Source: an uncultured Arthrobacter sp.
Lineage (GTDB): Bacteria; Actinomycetota; Actinomycetes; Actinomycetales; Micrococcaceae
Direction: 5' to 3'
DNA length: 32,354 nucleotides
Assembly (NCBI GenBank): GCA_937873245.1
Contig: CALMVY010000088.1
Coordinates: 1-32,354, forward strand
Part shown: positions 21,999-30,470 of the stretch, piece by piece
Layout: the number at the start of each line of letters is the position of its first letter
Position numbering within the stretch: position 1 is the stretch's first letter
Program-made: the position numbers and the translations under genes
The notes under the pieces: generated by a model
Told to the model about the DNA's origin: nothing
Database searches by the model: none
Seen by the model: only the letters and a program-made list of their open reading frames with translations

Positions 21999-23591
21999 AT
22001 GAGCCTGATCCGGCTGCAAGACGTCAGCGTGCGCTTCGACAACACCCAGATTCTCCGGGAAGCCTTCTTCCGGCTCGAGGCCGGGGACCGGGTGGGCCTG
22101 ATCGGCAAGAACGGCTCCGGCAAGACCACCATCCTCAAGCTGGTCCTGGACCAGGTGGCACCGGACACCGGCACAGTGACCCTGGAACTGGGCACGAAGG
22201 TGGGCTACTTCTCCCAGTTCTCCGAACTCAACGGTGAAGCCACAATTCTGGAAGTGCTCGATGCGCTGTTTTCGGAGATCAAGGCGGTCGAAGCCGAACT
22301 GGCCGCCATTGACGCGGCCATCGCGGCCGGTCCCGCGGACGCCGAACTCGACCGGCACATCAGCCGCCAGGCCGAACTGTTCGAGGACATGGAACGGCTG
22401 GACGGCTGGGACTACCCGCGGCGCATCGACACCGTCCTCACGACCCTGGGCTTCGATGAGGCGCACCGCACCTGCGCGATCGATCAGCTGTCCGGCGGCT
22501 GGCGCAACCGTGCAGCCCTGGCCAAGATCCTCCTCGAAGGACCCGACGTGCTGCTGCTCGACGAGCCCACCAACTTCCTGGACATTGCCGGCGTCGAATG
22601 GCTCGAAAGCTGGTTCCGGGACTTCAAGGGCGCCGCGATCATTGTTTCGCACGACCGGAAGTTCCTCGACGCCGTCGTCACCCGGATCATCGAGGTGGAG
22701 AACTTCCACCTGCACGAATACCCGGGCAACTTCGGTGACTACGTCGTGCAGAAACAGTTCCGCCTCAAGACCCTTGAGCAGCAGTTTGTGCACGAATCCG
22801 AACTCCTGGCCTTTGAAGCCGAAGGGATCGCCGACCGCCGCGAGGCGGCCAAGGCGGCCAGCCGCGGGCTGGGGAACCAGCTGGCCAGGATCAAGAAGTC
22901 CCGCACGCCCCGGCCCGTCGACCAGATCGTCACGGAGATCTACGGCGGCCTGCATGTCAAGGATGTCCTTTGCCGCGTGGAGGGACTGGGCAAGTCCTAC
23001 GGCGAAAAGCTGCTCTTCGACGATCTGAGCTTCGAGATCCGCCGCGGCAACCGGATCGTGGTCCTCGGCTCCAACGGCAGCGGCAAGTCCACGCTCCTGA
23101 AGGTGCTGACCGGCGAGGAGCAGGCCGATTCCGGCGAGGTGGCCTGGGCCAAGGGACCCGGTTTCGTCTCGTACAACCAGATGCTCGAGGACCTCGACGA
23201 CGCCGACACCGTGTCCCACGCGGTCAACGCGCTGCCCGACAGCCTGGCGTTCAGCGCCACCAAGAAGTCCGTCAACCGGTTCCTCGCGATGTTCCAGTTC
23301 TCCGAGGCGGACCTCAAACAGAAAATCGGGAACCTCTCCGGCGGGCAGAAGGCGCGCGTCGCCATGGCGCAGTGCCTGCTGTCCGGCGCCTCGGTGCTGC
23401 TGCTGGACGAACCCACCAACCACCTGGACATGTCCAGCACCCAGGTCATGGAACGCGCGCTGGTGCACTTCCCCGGAGCCGTCGTGGTGGTCAGCCACGA
23501 CCGGTTCTTCAGCGAAAAAATCGCCAACCGCCACCTCGTGTTCGGGGCCGACGGCGCGGCCCCCGGCGAAATCGACGTCAGAGCCGCGTAG
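21999..23591 (+). CDS. ABC-F family ATPase
   Basis: A 530-residue soluble protein with two ABC ATPase domains and no membrane segments, the ABC-F plan. Domain 1: Walker A GKNGSGKTT (from residue 36), signature LSGGWRNRAALA, Walker B VLLLDEPTNFLD. A helical linker (about 245-320, including LKTLEQQFVHESELLAF) takes the place of the P-site tRNA interaction motif. Domain 2: Walker A GSNGSGKST (from about 358), signature LSGGQKARVAMA, Walker B VLLLDEPTNHLD. All ATPase residues are intact. ABC-F proteins act on the ribosome, as translation factors or antibiotic-protection proteins; sequence alone does not tell which. The ATG lies 60 bp after the methyltransferase stop with only GAGAG upstream, so it may be co-transcribed. 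Confidence 0.94.
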   Translation: MSLIRLQDVSVRFDNTQILREAFFRLEAGDRVGLIGKNGSGKTTILKLVLDQVAPDTGTVTLELGTKVGYFSQFSELNGEATILEVLDALFSEIKAVEAELAAIDAAIAAGPADAELDRHISRQAELFEDMERLDGWDYPRRIDTVLTTLGFDEAHRTCAIDQLSGGWRNRAALAKILLEGPDVLLLDEPTNFLDIAGVEWLESWFRDFKGAAIIVSHDRKFLDAVVTRIIEVENFHLHEYPGNFGDYVVQKQFRLKTLEQQFVHESELLAFEAEGIADRREAAKAASRGLGNQLARIKKSRTPRPVDQIVTEIYGGLHVKDVLCRVEGLGKSYGEKLLFDDLSFEIRRGNRIVVLGSNGSGKSTLLKVLTGEEQADSGEVAWAKGPGFVSYNQMLEDLDDADTVSHAVNALPDSLAFSATKKSVNRFLAMFQFSEADLKQKIGNLSGGQKARVAMAQCLLSGASVLLLDEPTNHLDMSSTQVMERALVHFPGAVVVVSHDRFFSEKIANRHLVFGADGAAPGEIDVRAA

Positions 23592-23613
23592 GTGTCGCTC
23601 GCCATCGCCGCGG

Positions 23614-23619
23614 GATAAT
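23614..23619 (+). promoter_or_regulatory. -10-like GATAAT of the small membrane-protein gene
   Basis: GATAAT is followed by AGGAGC and the ATG at 23626. The AGGAG is only 1 nt from the ATG, too close for normal ribosome binding, so a leaderless start is the better reading. Confidence 0.4.
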
Positions 23620-23625
23620 AGGAGC

Positions 23626-23940
23626 ATGACCGAACAGGACCAGGACCGCGACCCGTGGGATGAGTTCGACAAGCTCACGCCCGCGGGACCGGACCGCGTC
23701 GAGGGCTACCCCGGCGGCGAACCCGTCGGCTTCGGCTTCCGCACGGGAGTCCGCAGCGCGAAGGTGGCCGTCGGCTTCGCCGTCTACGCCCTGACCCTGG
23801 GGACCGTCCTGGTGGTGATCGGTGCAGTGGTCTTCATCGTCGAAAGCCAGTGGCCGATGCTGGGGCTCATGGTCCTGATCGAGGTGGCCTTTGTCCTGGC
23901 CTTCAAACGGCTGGTCGCGCTGGCACGGCGGCGCCGCTGA
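23626..23940 (+). CDS. small membrane protein, function unknown
   Basis: A 104-residue protein. It has an acidic cytoplasmic N terminus (TEQDQDRDPWDEFDKL), a Gly-rich stretch (GYPGGEPVGFGF) and two predicted transmembrane helices at about residues 48-71 and 77-93, ending in a very basic RLVALARRRR. I do not recognise the family beyond small actinobacterial two-helix membrane proteins. It lies 34 bp after the ABC-F gene in the same direction and converges on the second ABC1 kinase gene with a gap of 21 bp. Confidence 0.7.
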   Translation: MTEQDQDRDPWDEFDKLTPAGPDRVEGYPGGEPVGFGFRTGVRSAKVAVGFAVYALTLGTVLVVIGAVVFIVESQWPMLGLMVLIEVAFVLAFKRLVALARRRR

Positions 23941-23961
23941 GCCGCCCGGCGTTGGTACGTG

Positions 23962-25665
23962 CTATCTCCCGTGCCGGGAGGTTACAGCCAGGTAAGCCCC
24001 CAGAGCTCCCACGCCGCCGATCCCCGCGGCGAAGAGGGTCTTGGGCCAATTCCGCCAACGGTCGGGCTGGACGGACACCAGGTCCCCGACAGCATTGATC
24101 AGGGCGGCGGTGATCAGCCCGGCGACGATCCGGTTCCCGGTCTTCTCCGCCTTGTCCATGAGCCGGTCCAGCTCTTCGGCCCGGAAATGAATATCGATGC
24201 CGCCGCGTTCCAGGACGTCCACCACCCGGCGGATGATCTCCGGCGCGTCCGTCCCGAGGCGCAGGGCTTCCCGGCCGAGCTTCTTCAGCCGGTCCGCCAA
24301 CGCCTCGGGGGATAGCGAGCCGAGGATAGTTCGTTGCGTGAACGGGCCCAGTTGCGTGGTCAGTTCGAATCCTGGATCCAGCTGCTTGCCCAGGCCGTCC
24401 GCCATCACCAGCATCTTCAGCATGAGGGCCGTTTCCCTCGGCAGCCGCAGCCGGTATTCGCGCAGCAGGGCCGCCAGTTCGGCCAGGGCCGCCACAATCG
24501 GAATCTCCGCGAGCGGCCGTCCGGCGTAGCGGTCCACGAGCCGCCCCAACGCCGTCTGCAGTCCGCCAAAGCCGCCGTTCGCCTGCGCCCCGCACATGCG
24601 GACCAGCGCCGTGGTCAGCCGGGCGGCGTCCTGTTCCACGATCGCCAGCAGCATCCGGACCAGCTGATCGCGCGTGGAGTCGCTGATGTGGCCCACCATC
24701 CCGAAGTCGATGACGCCAAGGCGTCCGTCCGCCTCCACGAAGAAGTTCCCGGGATGCGGGTCGGCATGGAAGAAACCGTCCTCGAACACCATCTTCAGCA
24801 GGACGTCGCAGGCCTCCCTGGCCAGCGCCCCGGCGTCGATCCCCGCCTGCCGCAGCGCGGCGGCGTCGTTGACTTTGATGCCACGGACGCGCTCCAGCGT
24901 GAGGACCCGGGATGTGGTGGTGTCCCAAAAGACCCGGGGAATGTGGACCCGTGCGTCACCTGCGAAGTTCGCGGCGAAGTGTTCCGCGTTCCGGGCCTCC
25001 TGCAGGTAATCCAGCTCGGCGCGCATGGTCTGGGAGAACTCATCCACGAGGGCCGCCAGATGGATGCCGGCGGCCCGGGTGGAGGCCCGCTCCGCCCGCT
25101 TGGCCAGTTCGGCCATGATTTCCAGATCCTCGTTGATCTGGGCCACGACGCCGGGCCGGCGGACTTTGACCACGACGTCGACCAGCGGGCCGGTGTCCTC
25201 GGGCCCACCGGAGGCACCTGCTACGGTGTCCTCGCGGTCCAGGGCAACCCTGCTGCAGTGGACCTGGCCGATGGAGCCGGTGGCGAGGGGAGCGTCGTCC
25301 AGCGAAGCCAGGAGCCGGTCCGCCGCGGTGCCGAGCTCCTCGGTGATGACGTTGCGTACCTCGGCGGCAGCAACCGGAGGGGACGCGTCCTGGAGCTTCG
25401 CGAGCTCGGTGGCGTACTCCGGCGGAAGCACATCGGTGCGCGTTGATACGATTTGGCCGAACTTGATGTAGACAGCACCGAGATCCTCCAGCGCGAGCCG
25501 GACTCGCTCCGGCAGGCTCACGCCCCGGCCCGGAAGCCCGTGCCGTCCCGTGGTTCCGTCGGCGGACCGGAGCCGGTCCAGCCCGAGGTTCCCCAGCGCA
25601 AAGCCCAGTCCGTGCCTTGTCAGGGTCTCCACGATGTCCCGGAACCGGTCCCGCCGCGCGCTCAT
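23962..25665 (-). CDS. ABC1/UbiB/AarF family atypical kinase, second copy
   Basis: A 567-residue UbiB-type protein. Motifs in order: YIKFGQIVSTRTDVLPPE (KFGQ at 68-71), the Ala-loop replacement LATGSIGQVHCS, the VVVKVRRPG lysine, AELDYLQEARNAEHF, FFHADPHPGNFFV and GVIDFGMVGH. A hydrophobic C-terminal hairpin (IVAGLITAALINAVGDL and LFAAGIGGVGALGAYLAV) should anchor it in the membrane. It has all the residues of the family and is probably an ATPase linked to isoprenoid quinone metabolism. It differs from the copy at 18287-19999 in several motif residues (KFGQ against KVGQ, TGSIGQ against AASLGQ), so they are old paralogues rather than a recent duplication. TAGTCT lies 6 nt before the ATG. Confidence 0.92.
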   Translation of the reverse strand: MSARRDRFRDIVETLTRHGLGFALGNLGLDRLRSADGTTGRHGLPGRGVSLPERVRLALEDLGAVYIKFGQIVSTRTDVLPPEYATELAKLQDASPPVAAAEVRNVITEELGTAADRLLASLDDAPLATGSIGQVHCSRVALDREDTVAGASGGPEDTGPLVDVVVKVRRPGVVAQINEDLEIMAELAKRAERASTRAAGIHLAALVDEFSQTMRAELDYLQEARNAEHFAANFAGDARVHIPRVFWDTTTSRVLTLERVRGIKVNDAAALRQAGIDAGALAREACDVLLKMVFEDGFFHADPHPGNFFVEADGRLGVIDFGMVGHISDSTRDQLVRMLLAIVEQDAARLTTALVRMCGAQANGGFGGLQTALGRLVDRYAGRPLAEIPIVAALAELAALLREYRLRLPRETALMLKMLVMADGLGKQLDPGFELTTQLGPFTQRTILGSLSPEALADRLKKLGREALRLGTDAPEIIRRVVDVLERGGIDIHFRAEELDRLMDKAEKTGNRIVAGLITAALINAVGDLVSVQPDRWRNWPKTLFAAGIGGVGALGAYLAVTSRHGR

Positions 25666-25671
25666 GACGCC

Positions 25672-25677
25672 AGACTA
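25672..25677 (-). promoter_or_regulatory. -10 element TAGTCT of the second ABC1 kinase gene
   Basis: On the minus strand TAGTCT is followed by GGCGTC and the ATG at 25665. The identical hexamer and spacing precede the MFS gene at 31755. Confidence 0.5.
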
Positions 25678-25738
25678 CACGGGGGTGTTCCGGCCTTCGC
25701 GGCGGCAGATCCTGGGCCCGGACGCTGGTACCTGCAGG

Positions 25739-26734
25739 TTAGAGCCAGCCCTTGTTTTTGAAGATGCCGTACATCAGGGCGGCTGTGCCGGCCATCAGCC
25801 CGATCGCCATCGGGTAGCCGAAATTCCACTGCAGTTCGGGCATCACGTCAAAGTTCATGCCGTAGATACCGGCGACGAAGGAGGGCGCGAAGAGGATGGC
25901 GGCCCAGGACGAGATTTTCTTGACCTGCTCATTCTGCATGGCGCTGGCCTCGTTCTGGCGGTTGGCGGTCAGCGTGCCGTCGAGGGTGAGTGCGTTCTGC
26001 AGGAGGTCCCGGAAGGAATCCGCCCGGGAGATCAGCCGCTCCACATGGTCCTCGACGTCGCGCAGGTTGTGCTGGAGCTCCGAATTGATCTGATACTTTT
26101 CGAAGCCGCGCCGCAGCAGCTGCATCATGGCCGGGAGCGGATGGATGGCGCGCTGGAACTGGATGACTTCGCGGGCCAGTTCGTAAATCCGCCGGGACAC
26201 CTTGGGGTCTCCGCTGAAGAGCTGGTCCTCGATCTCGTCGATGTCGTTCTCCAGCCCCGCCACCACCGGCACGTAGTCGTCCACCACCTGGTCCATCAGC
26301 GCGTAAAGCACAGCCTCCGGGCCGTGGCACAGGAGGTCGGGGCGCCGCTCCAGCTTCCGCCGCACCTGGGCCACCCCGCCGGTCTCGGCGTGCCGGACGG
26401 TGACGACGAAGTTCTTGCCGGTGAACACGTGGAGCTCGCCGAATTCGACGGTTTCCGTCTCGTCCAGGTACCGGGCGGGGCGCAGCACGGTGAAGAGGTT
26501 GTCGTCGTACCGTTCGAGTTTGGGACGCTGGTGGGCCGAGATCGCGTCTTCAACGGCGAGCCGGTGCAGCCCGAACTCCTCCGCGACGGCGGCCATCTCG
26601 TCCTCCGTGGGCCGGTAGAGGCCGATCCAGGCCATCCCGCCGTGCTGGTTCAGGGTCTCGAAGGTCTGCTCGAGGCTCTGCGGCTCGGCGGTGCGGACGC
26701 CGTCAACGTAGACGGCGTTATCGATGATAGTCAC
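25739..26734 (-). CDS. corA: CorA family magnesium/cobalt transporter
   Basis: A 331-residue member of the CorA family that takes up Mg2+ as a pentamer. The long cytoplasmic N-terminal part (residues 1-270) ends in the stalk helix. Two transmembrane helices follow, with the selectivity motif GMN at residues 292-294 in GIYGMNFD between them (helix 1 SSWAAILFAPSFVAGIYG, helix 2 YPMAIGLMAGTAALMYGIF), ending in the basic KNKGWL tail. Length and motifs are normal, so transport should be intact. The GTG start at 26734 follows GATAAT by 6 nt. It lies 73 bp upstream of the ABC1 kinase gene on the same strand; each appears to have its own promoter. Confidence 0.94.
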   Translation of the reverse strand: MTIIDNAVYVDGVRTAEPQSLEQTFETLNQHGGMAWIGLYRPTEDEMAAVAEEFGLHRLAVEDAISAHQRPKLERYDDNLFTVLRPARYLDETETVEFGELHVFTGKNFVVTVRHAETGGVAQVRRKLERRPDLLCHGPEAVLYALMDQVVDDYVPVVAGLENDIDEIEDQLFSGDPKVSRRIYELAREVIQFQRAIHPLPAMMQLLRRGFEKYQINSELQHNLRDVEDHVERLISRADSFRDLLQNALTLDGTLTANRQNEASAMQNEQVKKISSWAAILFAPSFVAGIYGMNFDVMPELQWNFGYPMAIGLMAGTAALMYGIFKNKGWL

Positions 26735-26740
26735 GGGCCC

Positions 26741-26746
26741 ATTATC
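26741..26746 (-). promoter_or_regulatory. -10-like GATAAT of corA
   Basis: On the minus strand GATAAT is followed by GGGCCC and the GTG at 26734, the same hexamer and spacing as before the gene at 23626. Confidence 0.45.
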
Positions 26747-26761
26747 CCGTCTTCCGGGAGA

Positions 26762-27277
26762 TCACTTTGACCGGGCGGGGGCCAGGGAGCTGCCCTGGGC
26801 GAGCCGGCTGATCAGCGGTTCGGTGCGGTACTGGATGTGCGTGTGCAGGGCAAGGACTGTCTCGGTCCGGATGACGCCCTTGATCCGGAGGATGGAGCGC
26901 AGGGCAGCCTGGAGGTTGTGCGTGTCGGTCGCCACCACGCGGCACCACACATCGCCGCGCCCGGAGATTTCGTGGACTTCCAGGACCTGCGCGATCAGGC
27001 GCAGGGCGCCCACCACGCCGTCGAGTTCCCGGTGATTGACCTCGATCGTGACAAAGGCGACCACGTCGTAACCCACCGCCTCAAGGTCGATCTCGCGGCC
27101 TCCGTCATGCAGCAGACCGGAACGCTGCATGCGCCGCAGGCGGGACTGCGCGGTGTTGCGGGCGATGCCCAGGGTGTCGCTGAGTTCCCCGATCTGGATG
27201 CGGGGATCCCGGATCAGTTCCAGCAGGATCTTCAGGTCGGTGGGGTCCAGGCTGTTCAAATCATCACTCCGGTTCAT
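26762..27277 (-). CDS. Lrp/AsnC family regulator, MFS-linked
   Basis: A 171-residue Lrp/AsnC protein. The N-terminal helix-turn-helix (about residues 8-60) reads LDPTDLKILLELIRDPRIQI then LSDTLGIARNTAQSRLRRMQ. The C-terminal RAM domain (about 75-150) contains VVAFVTIEVNHRELDGVVGALRLI, the ligand loop GRGDVWCRVVATDTHNLQAALRSIL, and VIRTETVLALHTHIQYRTEPL. It most likely senses an amino acid. It is divergent from the MFS transporter gene at 27433, with an ATTGA/TCAAT dyad between them, the classic arrangement of an Lrp-type regulator and its exporter target. The ATG at 27277 matches the family start. Confidence 0.92.
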   Translation of the reverse strand: MNRSDDLNSLDPTDLKILLELIRDPRIQIGELSDTLGIARNTAQSRLRRMQRSGLLHDGGREIDLEAVGYDVVAFVTIEVNHRELDGVVGALRLIAQVLEVHEISGRGDVWCRVVATDTHNLQAALRSILRIKGVIRTETVLALHTHIQYRTEPLISRLAQGSSLAPARSK

Positions 27278-27291
27278 TCTGGCGGTGCCTG

Positions 27292-27310
27292 ATTGACTGT
27301 TTTAATCAAT
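27292..27310. promoter_or_regulatory. ATTGA-N9-TCAAT dyad between Lrp and MFS genes
   Basis: ATTGA (27292-27296) and TCAAT (27306-27310) are complementary around an AT-rich centre CTGTTTTAA. TGCC and GGCA flank the dyad roughly symmetrically. The composition fits an Lrp/AsnC binding site; it ends 123 nt before the MFS start. Confidence 0.5.
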
Positions 27311-27432
27311 TCTGGCACGAAAATCAGCTGGAAGGGTCAGCTCTGTTGCAGTCTTAGGTGTCAAAATCTTCACGGGCTGGCGGTTCCCCCATCCAGGGAA
27401 CACCCGGCCCGCTTCCACGCAAGGGCACGGAC

Positions 27433-28671
27433 ATGACCGTCATCAGCGAACTTCGCATGCGCCCGGCCACGGCAGACCGCTGGGGCTGGGACGCCTCCAC
27501 GACGGCGCGGCTGGTGATGGCCGGCGTCGTGATTTTCACGCTGCTGGTCGGCGCGAATCTCGCCACCCCGCTGTACCCGCTGCTGCAGGCCAAACTCGGC
27601 ATTACTGCACTGGACGTGACTGTGGCGTTTTCCGCGTACGTCCTGGCGCTCGTGGCCACCCTGATCCTGGCCGGCCACTGGTCCGACCACATCGGCCGCC
27701 GGGCCGCCCTGGTGCTCGCGGTGCTCGTCGGCCTCGCCGGCGGCTCCGTCTTCGCCACGGCGGACAGCCTGTTCGCGCTGTGTGCCGGCCGGGCCCTGCA
27801 GGGCATTGCAGTGGCACTCGCCACCGGCGCCAGTTCCGCGGCCCTGCGGGAGCTGCTGCCCAGCCGTCCCGAATGGGCCTCGAGATTCACCCTGCTGGCG
27901 TCCGCCGGCGGAGTGGCGGCCGGTCCTGCCATCGGGGGAGTCCTCTCCCTGCTGCCCGGTCCCACCTCCACGCCCTATTTCCTGCATTCCGTGGTCCTGG
28001 CCGCGCTGCTGGTTCCGCTGTCCCTGCTCAAGGCCCGGCCGGCGATCACCTCGATTGCGGGCCCGCAGCCGCTGCGGGTGCTGGCGCCCCGCCGGCCGTC
28101 GGTGTCCAGTGAGGCACGCGGCGCCTTCTGGCTGGCGTCCTCCGTGGGGTTCCTCAGCTTCACCGTCTTCGGCTTCTGCCTCTCGCTGGCGCCGGGCTAT
28201 TTCGCCCAGATCGTCAACGCCGATTCGCGGCCGCTGATCGGCCTGCTGGCGGGATTGACCCTCGGGTCCTCCGCCCTCAGCCAGCTGCTCGCGGTGCGGG
28301 GGCGGTTTGTGGTGCCGACCGGACTCGGCATCCTGGCCGTATCGGTGCTGCTGATCGCGGCGGCTGCCGCCTGGAGCAGCCCCTGGCTGCTGATCCTCGC
28401 GAGCATCACGGCCGGAATCGGGCAGGGGGTGTCCTTCCGGACCGTCTTTAACGATGTGGCCGGCAAAGTGGAGGCAGCGCGTCACGCCCAGATCATCAGC
28501 ACCGTCTACGTCATCACGTACCTCGGCAGCGCCTTCCCCGTCATCGGGCTGGGCCTCGCCGCCGGCGTCGTCGGACTGCAGGCGGCGGTTGCCGGCTTTG
28601 TTGTGGTCTGTTCGATCGCGGCGGTCATCCTCGCGGTCATCACGCTGCGGGCGGCGCTGCGGCGTTCCTAG
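27433..28671 (+). CDS. MFS transporter, Lrp-flanked
   Basis: A 412-residue major facilitator with about 12 hydrophobic helices. Helix 1 is VMAGVVIFTLLVGANLATPLY. The loop 2-3 signature is LAGHWSDHIGRRAALVLAV, a form of the GxxxDRxGRR motif, and helix 4 starts CAGRALQGIAVALATG. The second half repeats the fold (ASSVGFLSFTVFGFCLSLAPGYF). Substrate is unknown; neighbours suggest export of an amino acid or related compound. The ATG at 27433 is chosen because AAGGG lies 7 nt upstream and 25 extra residues from a GTG at 27358 would be hydrophilic and atypical. The stop overlaps the stop of the opposing Lrp gene by 4 bp. Confidence 0.88.
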   Translation: MTVISELRMRPATADRWGWDASTTARLVMAGVVIFTLLVGANLATPLYPLLQAKLGITALDVTVAFSAYVLALVATLILAGHWSDHIGRRAALVLAVLVGLAGGSVFATADSLFALCAGRALQGIAVALATGASSAALRELLPSRPEWASRFTLLASAGGVAAGPAIGGVLSLLPGPTSTPYFLHSVVLAALLVPLSLLKARPAITSIAGPQPLRVLAPRRPSVSSEARGAFWLASSVGFLSFTVFGFCLSLAPGYFAQIVNADSRPLIGLLAGLTLGSSALSQLLAVRGRFVVPTGLGILAVSVLLIAAAAAWSSPWLLILASITAGIGQGVSFRTVFNDVAGKVEAARHAQIISTVYVITYLGSAFPVIGLGLAAGVVGLQAAVAGFVVVCSIAAVILAVITLRAALRRS

Positions 28672-29174
28672 TCGGGCAGCGGGCCCTGGTTGCCCTGGAT
28701 GTGGTCGAACACGAGCGTGGTTTCCGTATGGCCCACCACGGGATCGGTGGCCAGGTTGTCCAGCACCCAGTCGCGGAGGTCCTCGGTGGTGGCGACCGCG
28801 ATGTGCAGCAGATAGTCCACCGAACCCGAGGTGTGGAAGGTCGAGAGGACCGCCGGAAGTTTGGGCACCCGGGACGTAAAGCGGTCGATCTGCTCGCGGT
28901 CGTGGGCGCGGAGCCTGACGGCAATGAGGGCCTGCACGGAGCGGCCGATCGCGGACAGACTCAGCTTCGCTTCGAATCCCTGGATGATGCCGCGATCGGA
29001 GAGGGCGCGGGTTCGCATCAGGGCGGTGGACGGCGCGATGCCAACCAGCTCGGCCAGTTGCTTGTTGGAGATTCGGGCGTCGGCGACGAGTGCCGCGAGC
29101 AGGCGCTCGTCGATGGCGTCCAGCGGCTCGCCGGCACCAGCTCCCGGCCGAAGATTCTTCGCACTGCTACTCAC
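28668..29174 (-). CDS. Lrp/AsnC family regulator, PLP-enzyme-linked
   Basis: A 168-residue Lrp/AsnC protein. The helix-turn-helix (about residues 18-70) reads LDAIDERLLAALVADARISN then LAELVGIAPSTALMRTRALS. The RAM domain contains VQALIAVRLRAHDREQIDRF, the ligand loop STFHTSGSVDYLLHIAVATT and a final VGHTETTLVFDHIQG. The GTG at 29174 has AAGGAGG 4 nt upstream and is preferred over an ATG at 29231 that would reach into the operator region. It is divergent from a Cys/Met-metabolism PLP enzyme gene. This resembles known Lrp-type regulators that control methionine gamma-lyase or cysteine desulfhydrase genes (MdeR-mdeA, DecR-cyuA), so a sulfur amino acid is the likely ligand, by analogy only. Confidence 0.9.
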   Translation of the reverse strand: MSSSAKNLRPGAGAGEPLDAIDERLLAALVADARISNKQLAELVGIAPSTALMRTRALSDRGIIQGFEAKLSLSAIGRSVQALIAVRLRAHDREQIDRFTSRVPKLPAVLSTFHTSGSVDYLLHIAVATTEDLRDWVLDNLATDPVVGHTETTLVFDHIQGNQGPLPD

Positions 29175-29285
29175 GGATCCTCCTTGAAGTGTTGTCCGTT
29201 CATCATAAACGGCGCATTCCGACACTTCCATTCACGGCCTCTACAAAACTCCGAATTATTGCCAGATACTTGCGGAATTCAATGG

Positions 29286-29295
29286 TGAATATTCA
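29286..29295. promoter_or_regulatory. TGAATATTCA palindrome before the PLP-enzyme gene
   Basis: A perfect 10-bp palindrome directly before the AAGGAG ribosome binding site (29297-29302). The 132-bp divergent region also contains GGAATTC (29274-29280) and is far more AT-rich than its surroundings. It is a likely Lrp-family operator region. Confidence 0.5.
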
Positions 29296-29306
29296 TAAGG
29301 AGCAAC

Positions 29307-30470
29307 GTGCTTTCTCAAGACTCGCTGGCTGTCCACGCCGGCCGGACCGGCCTCACCGAACTGGGCGTGCACGCCGTGCCGATCGATCTGTCCACCACTG
29401 CGCCGCTACCCTCCGTGCACGACGGCGGTCTCGCCTATGAGCACATGGCCACGGGCGGACCCCACCAGGAAGGCCAGAGTACTGTCTACCAGCGGCTCTG
29501 GAATCCCACCGTGGCCAGGTTCGAGGAGGGCGTCGCCGTCCTCGAGGGCACCCCGGAATCCGTCGCGTTCGCCACCGGCATGGCGGCACTGACCGCGGTG
29601 CTGCTCGCCGTCGTCGCCACCGGAAAGAAGCACGTGGTGGCGGTGCGGCCGCTGTACGGCGGAAGCGACTACCTGCTTGCCTCCGGGGTGCTCGGCAACG
29701 ACGTCACGTTCACCACCCCGGAGGGCGTCCACGCCGCGCTCCGGCCCGACACCGGCCTGGTGATCCTCGAGACGCCCGCCAACCCGAGCCTGGAGCTCGT
29801 CGATATCGCCCGCGTGGCCGCCGCCGCGGACGGAGTCCCGCTGCTGGTCGACAACACCTTCGCGAGTCCGGTCCTCCAGCAGCCGTTCAGGCACGGTGCC
29901 GCCATGGTGCTGCACAGCGCCACCAAGTTCCTTGGCGGACACGGCGACGCCATGGGCGGCGTGGTGGCCGCGGCACCCCAGTGGACCACCAGGCTGCGAC
30001 AGATCCGCGCCGTCACCGGCGGCATCCTCACCCCTTGGCCCGCCTACCTGCTCCACCGCGGGCTCGCCACGCTGCCCGTGCGCGTGCGCGCCCAGCAGGC
30101 CAGCGCCCAGAAGGTCGCCGTCGCCCTGGCCGAACACGGGCTCGTCCGCCGCGTCTTCTATCCGGGGCTGCCCGAGTGCGATCCGCAGGGGCTCATCGGG
30201 ACGCAAATGGCCGGTCCCGGCTCGCTGATGGCCTTCGAGGTGGGCAGCGCCGAGCACGCAGAGCGGATTCCCGGTGCGGTCGGCATGATCACCCATGCGG
30301 TCTCGCTCGGCGGCATCGACACCCTGATCCAGCATCCCGCCGGGCTGACCCACCGTCCGGTTGCCGCCGATGCCAAGCCGCACGCCGGCCTGCTGCGCGT
30401 GTCGGTGGGCCTGGAGGACCCCTCCGACGTGGTGGCCGACCTGGTGCAGGCCATCGAAGCTACGCGCTAG
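29307..30470 (+). CDS. Cys/Met-metabolism PLP-dependent enzyme (trans-sulfuration family)
   Basis: A 387-residue cytoplasmic PLP enzyme of the cystathionine gamma-synthase/gamma-lyase/methionine gamma-lyase family. The PLP lysine is Lys207 in HSATKFLGGHGD. The phosphate-binding region FATGMAALTAVLL, the Tyr of RPLYGGSD (Tyr117), LETPANPSLELVDI, LLVDNTFASPVLQ, and AVSLGGIDTLIQHPAGLTH near the end are all present. The cysteine that follows YG in typical methionine gamma-lyases is Gly119 here, so a gamma-lyase acting on methionine is less likely than a cystathionine- or cysteine-directed enzyme. The GTG start has AAGGAG 4 nt upstream. It is divergent from an Lrp regulator, probably its controller, and converges on an MFS gene with an 11-bp overlap. 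Confidence 0.92.
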   Translation: MLSQDSLAVHAGRTGLTELGVHAVPIDLSTTAPLPSVHDGGLAYEHMATGGPHQEGQSTVYQRLWNPTVARFEEGVAVLEGTPESVAFATGMAALTAVLLAVVATGKKHVVAVRPLYGGSDYLLASGVLGNDVTFTTPEGVHAALRPDTGLVILETPANPSLELVDIARVAAAADGVPLLVDNTFASPVLQQPFRHGAAMVLHSATKFLGGHGDAMGGVVAAAPQWTTRLRQIRAVTGGILTPWPAYLLHRGLATLPVRVRAQQASAQKVAVALAEHGLVRRVFYPGLPECDPQGLIGTQMAGPGSLMAFEVGSAEHAERIPGAVGMITHAVSLGGIDTLIQHPAGLTHRPVAADAKPHAGLLRVSVGLEDPSDVVADLVQAIEATR

